Shown one piece after another: positions 1 to 8,128 of a stretch of 36,196 bases of DNA (position 1 is the stretch's first letter; each line of letters starts with the position of its first letter). The notes beneath the pieces were generated by a model that saw nothing but the letters and a program-made list of their open reading frames with translations, searched no databases and was not told where the DNA came from. The stretch comes from Helicobacter ailurogastricus. GTDB lineage: Bacteria; Campylobacterota; Campylobacteria; Campylobacterales; Helicobacteraceae. The DNA is taken from positions 391,856 to 428,051 of the forward strand of contig NZ_CDMG01000002.1 in NCBI RefSeq assembly GCF_001282945.1. Reading direction: 5' to 3'. A program made the position numbers and the translations under genes.

Positions 1-2
1 GG

Positions 3-1682
3 GGGGGTGATTTAACCCCCTTTAAAGAAGAGCTAGAGGATTTAAGCACAAAATTTCATCAGCTTTTAGACGCACTCGCCAGTTTTAGTAAAGCTTTAGA
101 AAATGTCTACAACCAAAGCACAGAGGACGACACAGAATTAGAAAACGCTTTAGCACAATTTAAAAAATGCAAAGTGAAAACAAACGCGGCGTTAAATGCC
201 CTAAACTCTGCCACAGCAAGCCCCCAAGCTTTAGAGCAAGCTAACAACCTCGCCAAATCCCTAGAGGATTTAGAAGTCTTGTTAACTGCCTTGCAAGAGA
301 GCCACACAGATTTATTACAAGGGGCAAACACCAATACAAGCCAAAACACTAACCCCCCACAAGCCACACAAACAGCCAAAAGCACACAAACAGCCCAAAA
401 CACAAATGCCCCTGAAGTCAAACCCCTATGGCAATATGGGGCGAACACCTTACAAGCCTTTAAAGATTACATGCAAGCCAAAGATACGGGCAGTGCTGGG
501 GCTTGGCTAGAGCTGGGTAAAATGGCGTATGAGGGGATTGTGTTATACCCCGATGACAATGTCGCCATGCGTTGTTTTGAAAAAGCCATAGAACTAGGCT
601 CCGTGCAAGCTTTGGTGGAGCTGGGTAAGGTGTATATGGAAAATGGAGATGTGCAGGTTGTGGAGTATGGGAGTGGGGAGGCATTTAGTGGGCAGGAGGT
701 GCTCAATACCTTAAACCCTTTAAAAGATGACCTAGAGAGTGAGGATTATTTAAAAATTTTTCAACATTGTCAAGTTTTTAAAGACAAAACGCTCACAAAT
801 TGCCAAGAAAAAGCCAAAGAGTTGTTTGAAAAAGCGGTGGGCTTAGGCGAGGGGCGGGGGTATTTTGCGCTAGGGCAAATGTTTCAATACAAGGATAGCG
901 ACAGAGCCAAAGAATATTACAGACAAGCCATTAGGCTTTTAAAAGTGCAAGCGGAAAAAGGCGATGCGGAGGCTTACGCACTTTTAGGCGAGATAGCCAA
1001 AGAAGTTGCGGGCTTTGACAACCAAGAGAGCATGCCCCTTTTTCAAAAAGCCATTGATTTGGGCTATGCAGACGGGTATAGCTATTTAGCTGACTTTGTC
1101 TATGCAAATATGATGGGTAGTCGATATACGGCAGAGGAAAGAGATGAGCAACGCAACGCCTACCTTAAACAGGGGGCAAAGTTAGGCAGTGGCGAGTGTG
1201 CTAGGAGCTTACGCCCTTCAACGGACAATCTGCCTTATGAGGGTTTGGATAATTTAGACAGCTTTGAGCTAGCGGTCGAACAATCCATAGAATTTATGGA
1301 TAGGCTCATGGAGTGTATCCAAATTCAAGAGTTTGTCGCCTTGCATTGTAGGCACTACCAAGTGCTTTTAACCTTGCTAGAAAATTTAAGTTGGGCGAGG
1401 GCGATTAATAAGCGTATCGGTTTAGGCAACATTGAGCGTTATCAACCCTTGCTAGAGTTAGCCGAGGGCAAAATCTATGACATTGCCCGTGCTACAAACC
1501 GCTCAAATGCAAGATTTGAAAGGAGTAAATGGGCAAATCTCTTTTATGTGGATAATCTTTTCAACTTTGTCCATGCTAAATTTAGAGCGTTTGCCATACC
1601 TTACTACGATGACGCTCGGTCAAAAAAGGTAACGGCTGAGGGGAGCGTTGAATTTCATGTCTATGGGTCAGGGAATATTTAA
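3..1682 (+). CDS. Sel1-like repeat protein, 5' end outside the window
   Basis: The frame is open from base 3 to the TAA at 1680-1682, giving 559 residues with no start inside it that I trust; the GTG at 174 lies mid-frame without a ribosome site, so the true start is upstream of the window. The visible N-terminal part is charged and helical. A low-complexity Thr/Asn/Gln-rich linker follows at about bases 320-415, then TPR-like Sel1 units (for example AMRCFEKAIELGSVQALVEL at about 569-628 and RAKEYYRQAI near 905). The last 150 or so residues no longer look like repeats. Sel1 proteins are protein-protein scaffolds; Helicobacter has a large secreted set (Hcp), but those carry paired cysteines which are not regular here, so this is probably a different subgroup. 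Partner and location cannot be told because any signal peptide is missing. Confidence 0.72.
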   Translation, partial: GGDLTPFKEELEDLSTKFHQLLDALASFSKALENVYNQSTEDDTELENALAQFKKCKVKTNAALNALNSATASPQALEQANNLAKSLEDLEVLLTALQESHTDLLQGANTNTSQNTNPPQATQTAKSTQTAQNTNAPEVKPLWQYGANTLQAFKDYMQAKDTGSAGAWLELGKMAYEGIVLYPDDNVAMRCFEKAIELGSVQALVELGKVYMENGDVQVVEYGSGEAFSGQEVLNTLNPLKDDLESEDYLKIFQHCQVFKDKTLTNCQEKAKELFEKAVGLGEGRGYFALGQMFQYKDSDRAKEYYRQAIRLLKVQAEKGDAEAYALLGEIAKEVAGFDNQESMPLFQKAIDLGYADGYSYLADFVYANMMGSRYTAEERDEQRNAYLKQGAKLGSGECARSLRPSTDNLPYEGLDNLDSFELAVEQSIEFMDRLMECIQIQEFVALHCRHYQVLLTLLENLSWARAINKRIGLGNIERYQPLLELAEGKIYDIARATNRSNARFERSKWANLFYVDNLFNFVHAKFRAFAIPYYDDARSKKVTAEGSVEFHVYGSGNI

Positions 1683-1761
1683 GCTGTAACTGTGGGGCAA
1701 ACCCCCAACGCCCCCACAAATGGGGCTAATCTTTGTTTGAGCGTCTAAACCCCCCAAAGCC

Positions 1762-1782
1762 AAAAATGGGGGCAATCCCCCA
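1762..1782 (-). terminator. intrinsic terminator for the small minus-strand gene
   Basis: On the minus strand the arm TGGGGG, loop ATTG and arm CCCCCA form a perfect six-pair hairpin directly followed by TTTTT. It lies about 110 bases past the stop of the 34-residue gene. The spacer 1783-1890 holds only G/C runs and a short GGCTTT/AAAGCC repeat; I see no other gene there. Confidence 0.55.
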
Positions 1783-1890
1783 CAATCCTAGCCTTAAAAG
1801 GTGGGGGTAGAAATGGGGGATAAAGGGGGGATACGCCCAAAGGTGGGGGCTCTCCCTAAGTGTAGTGTGTAGTGGGCGGCTTTTTAAAGC

Positions 1891-1995
1891 CTATTTATTG
1901 GGCGTGGAGCGTCCATGCCCTTTAACTTGAGTCCCGTCTTTTTTTGTGTAGGGGGACACACGCACGATTTTTTTACCGCCATTTGTCTTTGCCAT
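1891..1995 (-). CDS. small basic protein, 34 residues, uncharacterised
   Basis: Reading the minus strand from ATG at 1995 to TAG at 1891 gives a 34-residue protein, MAKTNGGKKIVRVSPYTKKD followed by GTQVKGHGRSTPNK. Positions 2002-2010 read AGGCGGTGA on that strand, one mismatch from the consensus ribosome site and six bases from the ATG. A hairpin with a T run lies downstream. The pattern V-R-x-S/P-Y-T-x-K/S-D-G-T-x-V-x-G-H-x-R resembles a short motif found in many small or C-terminal bacterial domains of unknown role; that similarity is from memory. It is strongly basic (9 Lys, 2 Arg, 1 Asp), so nucleic-acid binding is possible but unproven. It is divergent from eno. Confidence 0.62.
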   Translation of the reverse strand: MAKTNGGKKIVRVSPYTKKDGTQVKGHGRSTPNK

Positions 1996-2088
1996 TGTCC
2001 ATCACCGCCTTTCTATGAGAGAGATTTTGCTATATCGGCACTTTCTACGGCTAGAAACCTACCCCCCTTCGCAAAACTTCCCATATTC

Positions 2089-2097
2089 TGCTAACAT
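2089..2097 (+). promoter_or_regulatory. extended -10 promoter of eno
   Basis: TGC followed by TAACAT forms an extended -10 element. The expected transcript start near 2104 gives a leader of about 32 bases to the eno ATG at 2136. No convincing -35 box is seen, as is usual in Helicobacter. The same nine bases, TGCTAACAT, occur before purN. Confidence 0.5.
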
Positions 2098-2135
2098 GTT
2101 TGTTTTCAAATGCAAGATTTAAGACAAGGAAAACC

Positions 2136-3404
2136 ATGCAAATCGAATCGGTGAAAGCTTATGAGGTGCTGGATAGTCGGGGCAACCCCACGCTCAAGGC
2201 GCAAGTGGCTTTAAGTGGGGGGGTTTTAGGGCACGCCATCGTGCCAAGCGGCGCAAGCACGGGCAAAAAAGAAGCCCTAGAGTTGCGCGATAAAGAGCCG
2301 GGGCGTTTCTTAGGCAAGGGGGTAACAAAGGCGTGTGGTTTTGTCAATGGGGCGATTCAAGAAGCCTTGATCGGGCAAGACCCTTACAACCAAGCCAAGA
2401 TCGACCAACTCTTACAAAGTTTAGACGCCACACCCAATTACAGCCACTTAGGGGCTAATGCCGTGCTGGGCGTGTCTATGGCTCTGGCGCGCGCGGCGGC
2501 GCACTCTTTAAACCTGCCCCTTTATGCCTATCTAGGCGGACTCAACGCCAATGTCTTGCCCGCCCCGATGCTTAACATCATCAATGGCGGGGTGCACGCC
2601 AACAACCGCCTAGACTTCCAAGAGTATATGATCATGCCCCTAGGCTTTACAAGTTTTAAAGAGGCGCTAAGGGCAAGTGTGGAGGTTTACCACACCCTAA
2701 AGACGATGCTAGCCGATGCCAAGCAACCCACAAGCGTGGGCGATGAGGGCGGGTTTGCGCCCGATTTTAAGGACAACGCCCAGCCGCTAGAGTGGATACT
2801 AAAAGCCATTGAAAAAGCGGGCTACAAACCCGGGGAACAAATCGCCCTAGCCTTAGACATCGCCAGCAGTGAGCTTTTAAACATCAATGGCAATTATGTG
2901 CTGGCGGGCGAGGATAAGGAGCTGGAGACGGGCGCGCTCATTGAGTATTACGCCCACCTTGTAGAGAAATACCCCATTGTATCCATTGAGGACGCGTTGG
3001 GGGAGGAGGATTACAGCGGGTGGGCCCAGATCACCCAAAAACTAGGCGACAAAGTGCAGTTGGTGGGCGATGATTTGTTTGTAACCAACGAGTCGTTGCT
3101 AAAAGAGGGCATAGAGAAAAATTTAGCCAACGCCATTTTGATTAAACCCAACCAAATCGGTAGCCTCACACAGACCATGCAAACCATGCGCTTGGCGCAA
3201 AAATCGGGCTATGCCTGTGTGATGAGCCACAGAAGCGGGGAGAGCGAGGATAGTTTCATCGCCGATTTTAGCGTGGCGATGAATACGGGACAGATCAAAA
3301 CCGGCGCGCCCACGAGAGGCGAGCGCACCGCCAAATACAACCGCTTATTAGAAATCGAAATGGCAAGCCATGCCCCCTATGCCGGCCCCACTCTCTTTAA
3401 ATAA
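2136..3404 (+). CDS. eno: enolase
   Basis: Interconverts 2-phosphoglycerate and phosphoenolpyruvate in the cytosol (glycolysis/gluconeogenesis). The 422-residue protein has the family landmarks in order: N-terminal [10 protein letters not shown], the [15 protein letters not shown] loop, metal ligands in [23 protein letters not shown] and [10 protein letters not shown], the signature [13 protein letters not shown], and [14 protein letters not shown]. The frame also opens at a TTG at 2100, but that lies just past the -10 box and lacks a ribosome site; ATG 2136 is preceded by AAGGA at 2126-2130 and gives the normal N-terminus and length. The aroK frame starts inside its 3' end (34-base overlap), so the two are probably co-transcribed. 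H. pylori has incomplete glycolysis and uses this enzyme mainly for gluconeogenesis (known biology, not visible here). Confidence 0.97.
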   Translation: MQIESVKAYEVLDSRGNPTLKAQVALSGGVLGHAIVPSGASTGKKEALELRDKEPGRFLGKGVTKACGFVNGAIQEALIGQDPYNQAKIDQLLQSLDATPNYSHLGANAVLGVSMALARAAAHSLNLPLYAYLGGLNANVLPAPMLNIINGGVHANNRLDFQEYMIMPLGFTSFKEALRASVEVYHTLKTMLADAKQPTSVGDEGGFAPDFKDNAQPLEWILKAIEKAGYKPGEQIALALDIASSELLNINGNYVLAGEDKELETGALIEYYAHLVEKYPIVSIEDALGEEDYSGWAQITQKLGDKVQLVGDDLFVTNESLLKEGIEKNLANAILIKPNQIGSLTQTMQTMRLAQKSGYACVMSHRSGESEDSFIADFSVAMNTGQIKTGAPTRGERTAKYNRLLEIEMASHAPYAGPTLFK

Positions 3405-3885
3405 AATTTGGCTCATTGGGTTTATGGGCTGTGGCAAAAGCACCGTGGGCGCTCATCTTGCTAAGGCGTTGGGCTATAAATTTTTAGACACGGATTTACA
3501 AATTGCCACCCAAGAAGGCTTAAGTGTCGAGCGGATTTTTAAAGAAAAGGGGGAGAAATATTTTAGGCATTTAGAAAAGGACTTGGTGGCGTGTTTAAAT
3601 CAAGTGCCAAGCCCCTTAGTCATCGCCACAGGGGGAGGCTTGCCCCTTCAAGTGCGCCTAAAAGGCACTTTAATTTATTTGCATTTAGATTTTGAGGGCC
3701 TTTACGCACGGCTTTTAAACGACTCTAACCCTCGCCCGCTCTTTAAAGACAAAGAGAGTCTGCACGCCCTTTACCAACAAAGAGCCCCACTTTATGAGGG
3801 GATGGCAACTTTTAAATTAGAGGCCAGCAGTGCGCCCCAAGAGCTAGCATTACAGCTTGTAACACTCTTGGCCCAAAAACCCTAG
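3370..3885 (+). CDS. aroK: shikimate kinase
   Basis: Phosphorylates shikimate with ATP to shikimate-3-phosphate, step five of the chorismate pathway. The Walker A loop is [11 protein letters not shown] near residues 17-27, followed by the shikimate-binding DTD in FLDTDLQIA, the arginine of [11 protein letters not shown], the GGG of [10 protein letters not shown], and the lid/adenine arginines in NPRPLF and QQRAPLYE. Length 171 residues from ATG 3370; ATG 3379 would give 168. Neither start has a good ribosome site because both lie inside the 3' end of eno, so coupling to eno translation is likely. H. pylori AroK begins nearer the P-loop, so the first dozen residues here are uncertain. Confidence 0.93.
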   Translation: MPPMPAPLSLNKIWLIGFMGCGKSTVGAHLAKALGYKFLDTDLQIATQEGLSVERIFKEKGEKYFRHLEKDLVACLNQVPSPLVIATGGGLPLQVRLKGTLIYLHLDFEGLYARLLNDSNPRPLFKDKESLHALYQQRAPLYEGMATFKLEASSAPQELALQLVTLLAQKP

Positions 3886-3913
3886 CAACCAAGGCTTGTT
3901 AATGTCCGTAGGC

Positions 3914-3919
3914 TATAAT
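3914..3919 (+). promoter_or_regulatory. -10 promoter of pta-ackA
   Basis: A perfect TATAAT preceded by GGC lies 22 bases upstream of the pta ATG at 3942. It starts a new transcript 28 bases after the aroK stop and rules out the earlier in-frame start at 3918, which would sit inside the -10 box. Confidence 0.6.
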
Positions 3920-3941
3920 GCTTCTTTTGCAAAGGAGAAGC

Positions 3942-5447
3942 ATGGCAAAAGGAATTTTGGTTTTAGCCCCCAGCGAGTTGGAGCAAGAGGCGTTGGAGTT
4001 TTTACAAGCCCTTTGTGAGCATTATGGTAAAAGTGTGTGCGTGTTTGCACCCACAAAGGATTTAAAACATGGGGTGTGTGAGCTGTTGTTCACCAACAAA
4101 GAGGCGTTTTTTACGCATATTTTAAATCTTTATGCCCCCTTGCATGCGGCCCACGATTATGTGTTGATGGGGGCATGCCCCTTCAAGGATCGCCTAAACC
4201 ACTTCACAGAATCGCAAAAACTCTACTCGAATCTTGAAGAAGATTTGGCAAGACACTTAAATTTAGTCGTGGTGCAAGTTTTGAAGAATGGGGGGGCACA
4301 GATGGGCTTTGCTACCAAGTATTGGCAACAAGTGGGGATTTTAAGCCCTCTATTTCTCACCAAAGACAAGACAAGCACAGCCACAACCCTAGATTTAAGC
4401 ACCCCCCCAGAGCAGGCCAAAGAAGCCTTTAATGCCCTTGAGGGTGCAAAGCCCACTTGTTTAAGCCCACTTGCTTTCCAGCAACAAATTTTAGAGCGGG
4501 CCAAGAGCAACCTTAAGACCATTGTTTTGCCTGAAAGCGGCGATGCGCGGATTTTAAAGGCAGCGCATGCGATCTTACAATTAAAAGCAGCAAAGTTAAT
4601 TTTGCTCGGACAAAAAGACAAGGTTGATAGGGACGCTAAAGATTTGGGGCTGGATTTAAAGGACACGCCAATTTTAGACCCCAAGACCTCTCCGCTTCTA
4701 GACGAGTTTGCCAACACTTTATATGAACTACGCAAAAGCAAAGGTTTAGGCCTAGAAGAGGCGCAAAAGCTCATAAAAACCCCCACTTACTTTGGCACCA
4801 TGTTGGTCCATTTAGGCCATGCCGATGGGATGGTTTCAGGGGCGACTCACACCACCGCCGACACCGTGCGCCCGGCTTTACAAATCATAAAACTTGCCCC
4901 GGGCAATAATTTAGTCTCCAGTGTGTTTTTCATGTGTCTTGAAACAAAGGTCTATGTCTTTGGCGATTGTGCGATTAACCCTAACCCTAACAGCGCAGAG
5001 CTCGCCCAAATCGCCCTAGCTTCTGCCAAAACCGCCAAAGCCTTTGGGTTTGAGCCCAAAGTGGCCATGCTCTCTTACTCCACCGGCACTTCAGGCAAGG
5101 GTCCGGATGTGGATCAAGTGGCTAAAGCCGTGCAGATCGCCAAAGAGATGGATGGCACACTGGCCTTAGATGGCCCCTTGCAATTTGACGCCAGCGTGGA
5201 CATGGCCACGGGGTCTAAGAAAATGCCGGGTAGCCCAGTGGCCGGGCATGCCAATGTCTTTATTTTTCCCGACTTGGATGCGGGCAACATCGCTTATAAG
5301 GCGGTGCAACGCTGCGCGCACACGCTAGCCATAGGCCCCGTGTTGCAGGGGCTTAAAAAGCCGGTCAATGACCTGAGCCGGGGCTGTTTAGTGGAGGATG
5401 TCATCAACACAATCATCATCACCGCCATCCAGGCGCAGGGGCTGTAA
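3942..5447 (+). CDS. pta: phosphate acetyltransferase
   Basis: Converts acetyl-CoA plus phosphate to acetyl phosphate, the substrate of AckA encoded next. The 501-residue protein has an N-terminal domain of about 180 residues that looks like the BioD-like region of long Pta proteins but without a clear P-loop, then the catalytic domain beginning near TIVLPESGDARILKAA, with GMVSGATHTTADTVRPA, MLSYSTGTSGKG, LDGPLQFDASV and GSPVAGHANVFIFPDLDAGN. E. coli Pta is about 700 residues; roughly 500 is usual for Campylobacterota. Start ATG 3942 has AAAGGAG at 3931-3937. The TAA is followed with no gap by the ackA ATG. The gene is intact here. Confidence 0.95.
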   Translation: MAKGILVLAPSELEQEALEFLQALCEHYGKSVCVFAPTKDLKHGVCELLFTNKEAFFTHILNLYAPLHAAHDYVLMGACPFKDRLNHFTESQKLYSNLEEDLARHLNLVVVQVLKNGGAQMGFATKYWQQVGILSPLFLTKDKTSTATTLDLSTPPEQAKEAFNALEGAKPTCLSPLAFQQQILERAKSNLKTIVLPESGDARILKAAHAILQLKAAKLILLGQKDKVDRDAKDLGLDLKDTPILDPKTSPLLDEFANTLYELRKSKGLGLEEAQKLIKTPTYFGTMLVHLGHADGMVSGATHTTADTVRPALQIIKLAPGNNLVSSVFFMCLETKVYVFGDCAINPNPNSAELAQIALASAKTAKAFGFEPKVAMLSYSTGTSGKGPDVDQVAKAVQIAKEMDGTLALDGPLQFDASVDMATGSKKMPGSPVAGHANVFIFPDLDAGNIAYKAVQRCAHTLAIGPVLQGLKKPVNDLSRGCLVEDVINTIIITAIQAQGL

Positions 5448-6638
5448 ATGCGTGTTTTAGTCTTAAATCTAGGCAGCTCATCGATCAAGTTTCAGCTTTT
5501 TAACATGGAAAAGCGCATGGTTTTGGCTAAAGGCCTTGTAGAGCGGATAGGCGAGCCTGAAGGCAAAATCAGCATCAGCACCAGCACCAAAGCCTCGCAG
5601 AGTGAAACCCTAAAAATCACCGACCACGCCCATGGGCTGTTAAAAATGCAAGAAAAATTGCAAGTGATGGGGGTTTTAAAAAGTTTAGAACACATCGATG
5701 GCGTGGGGCATCGAGTCGTGCAGGGGGGGGATTTATTCATCAAGCCCACTTTAATCACGCCAGAGGTGATCGGGCATTTAGAAGACTTGTGCCCCTTAGC
5801 CCCTTTGCATAACCCCGCCCACTTAGCCGGGATCAAGGCCATGCAAGCGCAAGTGCCAAACCTCCCCCAGGTCGCCGTGTTTGACACCGCTTACCACCAA
5901 ACCATCCCCCCCCACGCCTTTATATACGCTTTGCCCTATGAGCTTTATGAGACTCATAAACTCCGCCGTTATGGATTCCACGGCACTTCCCACGACTTTG
6001 TGGCGCAGGAAGCCGCCCGCTTTTTACACATCCCTTATTGTAACTTCAACGCCATATCCTTGCACCTTGGCAATGGGGCGAGTGTGTGCGCCATTAAAGA
6101 CGGCAAGAGTGTAGAAACCTCGATGGGGCTTACCCCCCTAGAGGGGCTGGTGATGGGCACGCGCTCGGGCGATTTAGACCCGGCATTGCTTGGCTATATC
6201 GGGCAACTCACCAACAAGGACACGGCAGAGGTGGTGCATATGCTCAATCACGAAAGCGGACTTAAGGGGCTTTGTGGGGACAACGACATGCGCGCCATCG
6301 AAAAACGCATCAACGCCGGCGATGAGCGGGCCAAGCTGGCCTTTGACATTTATGCACACCGGATTAAAAAATATGTCGGGGCTTACGCCTTTGTGCTCGG
6401 GGCTTTAGATGCGATCATTTTCACGGGCGGCGTGGGGGAGAACAGCGCCAAATTGCGTCAAGCTGTGTGTCGTGGGCTGGAAAACTTTGGGGTTTTCTTA
6501 GATGAAGAAGTGAACGCCAACCCACGCCCGGGCATTGCGCTTTTAAGCCAAGCACGCAAACTCCCCATTTTAAGAGTGCCCACCAACGAAGAGCTGGCGA
6601 TCGCTAAGGCGACCGTGCGAGTGGTTAAGGGGCTTTAA
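5448..6638 (+). CDS. ackA: acetate kinase
   Basis: Transfers phosphate from acetyl phosphate to ADP, giving acetate and ATP; reversible, so the pair can also activate acetate. The 396-residue protein has the ASKHA-fold landmarks: VLNLGSSSIKFQLF at the N-terminus, AVFDTAYHQTIP, RRYGFHGTSH, SLHLGNGASVCAI, MGLTPLEGLVMGTRSGDLD and FTGGVGENS. Its ATG directly follows the pta TAA, so translation is probably coupled. It contains a G8 run (5723-5730) and a C8 run (5906-5913), both in frame. Its stop is one base from the stop of the convergent TraF-like gene, leaving no room for a terminator. Confidence 0.97.
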   Translation: MRVLVLNLGSSSIKFQLFNMEKRMVLAKGLVERIGEPEGKISISTSTKASQSETLKITDHAHGLLKMQEKLQVMGVLKSLEHIDGVGHRVVQGGDLFIKPTLITPEVIGHLEDLCPLAPLHNPAHLAGIKAMQAQVPNLPQVAVFDTAYHQTIPPHAFIYALPYELYETHKLRRYGFHGTSHDFVAQEAARFLHIPYCNFNAISLHLGNGASVCAIKDGKSVETSMGLTPLEGLVMGTRSGDLDPALLGYIGQLTNKDTAEVVHMLNHESGLKGLCGDNDMRAIEKRINAGDERAKLAFDIYAHRIKKYVGAYAFVLGALDAIIFTGGVGENSAKLRQAVCRGLENFGVFLDEEVNANPRPGIALLSQARKLPILRVPTNEELAIAKATVRVVKGL

Positions 6639-6639
6639 A

Positions 6640-6891
6640 CTACCACTCCCAACCCCCGCCTATGCGCATGGCAAGGTAATTGGGGATTTTAAGATGAGAA
6701 AGGCTGCCTAGCAGTCCTTGTGCTCCTGCGCCCCCTAAAGCCACCATTTGCAGACTCGATTGCACAGAAATGTCGATCACCTTGAATAGGCGTATCCCGC
6801 CCGTTAAAATCACGCCTTGGTGCAAGCCCTCTTTAGCCACATTGCCCATGGCCCCCAGTTTTAAGCCAAACCACTTCCAATTAAACATCAC
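6640..6891 (-). pseudogene. 3' fragment of TraF-like outer membrane protein gene, out of frame
   Basis: An 83-residue frame that continues the upstream TraF-like gene. Reading across the G run at 6891-6898 as seven G joins SQMIGGG directly to VMFNWKWFGLKLGAMG, and the alternating aromatic/glycine pattern and terminal W-E-W are what the end of a beta-barrel looks like. As written, with eight G, the upstream frame ends at once and this piece has only an internal ATG without its own ribosome site. It is therefore probably not translated separately. Whether this is phase variation, a fixed mutation or a sequencing slip cannot be decided from one copy. Confidence 0.7.
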
Positions 6892-8068
6892 CCCCCCCGC
6901 CGATCATTTGGCTGCGTTTATCTAACATCACCATCTTATTGGAAGTCAAGTCAAAATCCATCGCCAAATTGAGCCATTTCCAGCGATAGCCCAGCCCTAG
7001 CCGCACCTGCGGGTCGATTCGCATGCTGGGTAGATAAGCGTAGCGGATTTTGGGGGCGTTTAAGTATTTGCCCACAAGCCCCACCGTAAAGCCCTTAATG
7101 CGGTAAGCCCCGCCCAAATCCAGCCCAAAGTGGCTTTGGCGCACCATGTCTTGCATGCTAAAAGAGAAGTTGTCCACCAATTGTTCAGCTCTGTGTAAAA
7201 AAGCACTCCCACCCCCATTCACCCCAAAACCATAACTCAAGGTGTATAGATACCTAAAGGTTACGCCTACAGAGATTCGCCCCGCCTTTTTTAAGTCAAA
7301 GCCCTTAGCGTAGCCGATCGGCACACTGCCTATGCCAAGAGCCTGCACCCTTAAAGCGTTGTTGGCGTTGGGAGAAAGCAAGGAAGAATTTAAATATGCG
7401 CTTTGGGTGCTTTGTTGGAAAGTGATGCTGTTGGGGTTGATTTGTGCGCCTGCGTAAATATTGTGCCCACCTACAGAAACGGGTAAAATGATTTGGTTGT
7501 AGCGTGGGTCAGCCACCCCACTTGCCCCCGCAAAAAGACTGCCAAAAATCCCCACCCCAAACGACCCAATCCCGCCCTTAACCTTTTTAACTTTGGGGCT
7601 AAATTGCACCACGATGCCATTTTGAGAATTGAGATGCAAGCCGTTTAACCCCAAAAAGTCTTTTAAGGCATTGCCCACATTCACAAGTGTCCTCGCTTCT
7701 GGACTTTGGTTGGCATCCACGCTGATGCTCCCCCCGTTTAAAAACTTTTGTATGTCCGATACAGGAAGTTGGCTTGCCATTTGGCTGACATCATCTAGGC
7801 TAAAGCCCTGCAAAGCACTGGAGGCTAAAGGCAAGATATTTTTATCGCGCACCCCCATGCCAAAGCTGTAGCCCAATTTAGTGCGATCGTCCATGTCTAG
7901 CAAGGCGGGGTTGTAATACAGCCCCCAGGCGGAGTTTTCAAGGGCCACGCCCGCCCCCCCCATGCCAAAGCTGGTGTTCCCCATTTCGCCAAACTCTAGC
8001 CCCTCCACGCCACTACATGCTAGGGCGCACCAAACTAAGGTTTTCTTCACCGCCATCTCTCCCTTCAT
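6881..8068 (-). CDS. TraF-like outer membrane protein, truncated by frameshift
   Basis: The N-terminal 395 residues of a protein that would be about 475 with one fewer G. A signal peptide (KKTLVWCALACSGVEG) is followed by LEFGEMGNTSFGMGGAGVAL and GLYYNPALL, typical of the FadL/TraF-like barrel family often labelled conjugal transfer TraF in Campylobacterota; there are no conjugation genes nearby, so a role in conjugation is not implied. Start: ATG 8068 lies too close to the -10 box and has no ribosome site; GTG 8050 sits eight bases after AGGGAG and gives the natural MKK signal start; ATG 8056 is the other choice. It ends in GGGGDV because of the G8 run at 6891-6898. It follows the pepF operon but has its own promoter. 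Confidence 0.72.
   Translation of the reverse strand: MKGEMAVKKTLVWCALACSGVEGLEFGEMGNTSFGMGGAGVALENSAWGLYYNPALLDMDDRTKLGYSFGMGVRDKNILPLASSALQGFSLDDVSQMASQLPVSDIQKFLNGGSISVDANQSPEARTLVNVGNALKDFLGLNGLHLNSQNGIVVQFSPKVKKVKGGIGSFGVGIFGSLFAGASGVADPRYNQIILPVSVGGHNIYAGAQINPNSITFQQSTQSAYLNSSLLSPNANNALRVQALGIGSVPIGYAKGFDLKKAGRISVGVTFRYLYTLSYGFGVNGGGSAFLHRAEQLVDNFSFSMQDMVRQSHFGLDLGGAYRIKGFTVGLVGKYLNAPKIRYAYLPSMRIDPQVRLGLGYRWKWLNLAMDFDLTSNKMVMLDKRSQMIGGGGDV
6891..6898 (-). repeat. G8 homopolymer run at the frameshift point
   Basis: Eight C on the plus strand, eight G in the coding sense. Seven would restore the reading frame of the outer membrane protein, so slipped-strand mispairing here would switch its last 80 or so residues on and off. 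Confidence 0.75.
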
Positions 8069-8083
8069 AAAAAATAAAGGGAT

Positions 8084-8089
8084 ATTCTA
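8084..8089 (-). promoter_or_regulatory. -10 promoter of the TraF-like gene
   Basis: Minus-strand TAGAAT within ATGTTAGAATATCCC. The predicted transcript start near 8077 favours the later starts at 8056 or 8050 for the gene. Confidence 0.45.
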
Positions 8090-8128
8090 ACATGTTTTCT
8101 TTTTGTTTACAAAGCTATTTTAGAATGT

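Noticed and set aside
174-1682. GTG at 174 as the start of the Sel1 protein
   Set aside because: The frame is open without interruption back to base 3 and no ribosome site precedes the GTG, so the gene is cut by the window edge.
1834-1878. CGCCCA/TGGGCG repeat followed by CTTTTT as a plus-strand terminator of the Sel1 gene
   Set aside because: The loop is over 30 bases and the spacer is full of G/C runs, so pairing by chance is likely.
4223-4786. Minus-strand 187-residue open frame inside pta
   Set aside because: Shadow of the well-supported pta gene; cysteine- and serine-rich composition typical of antisense frames.
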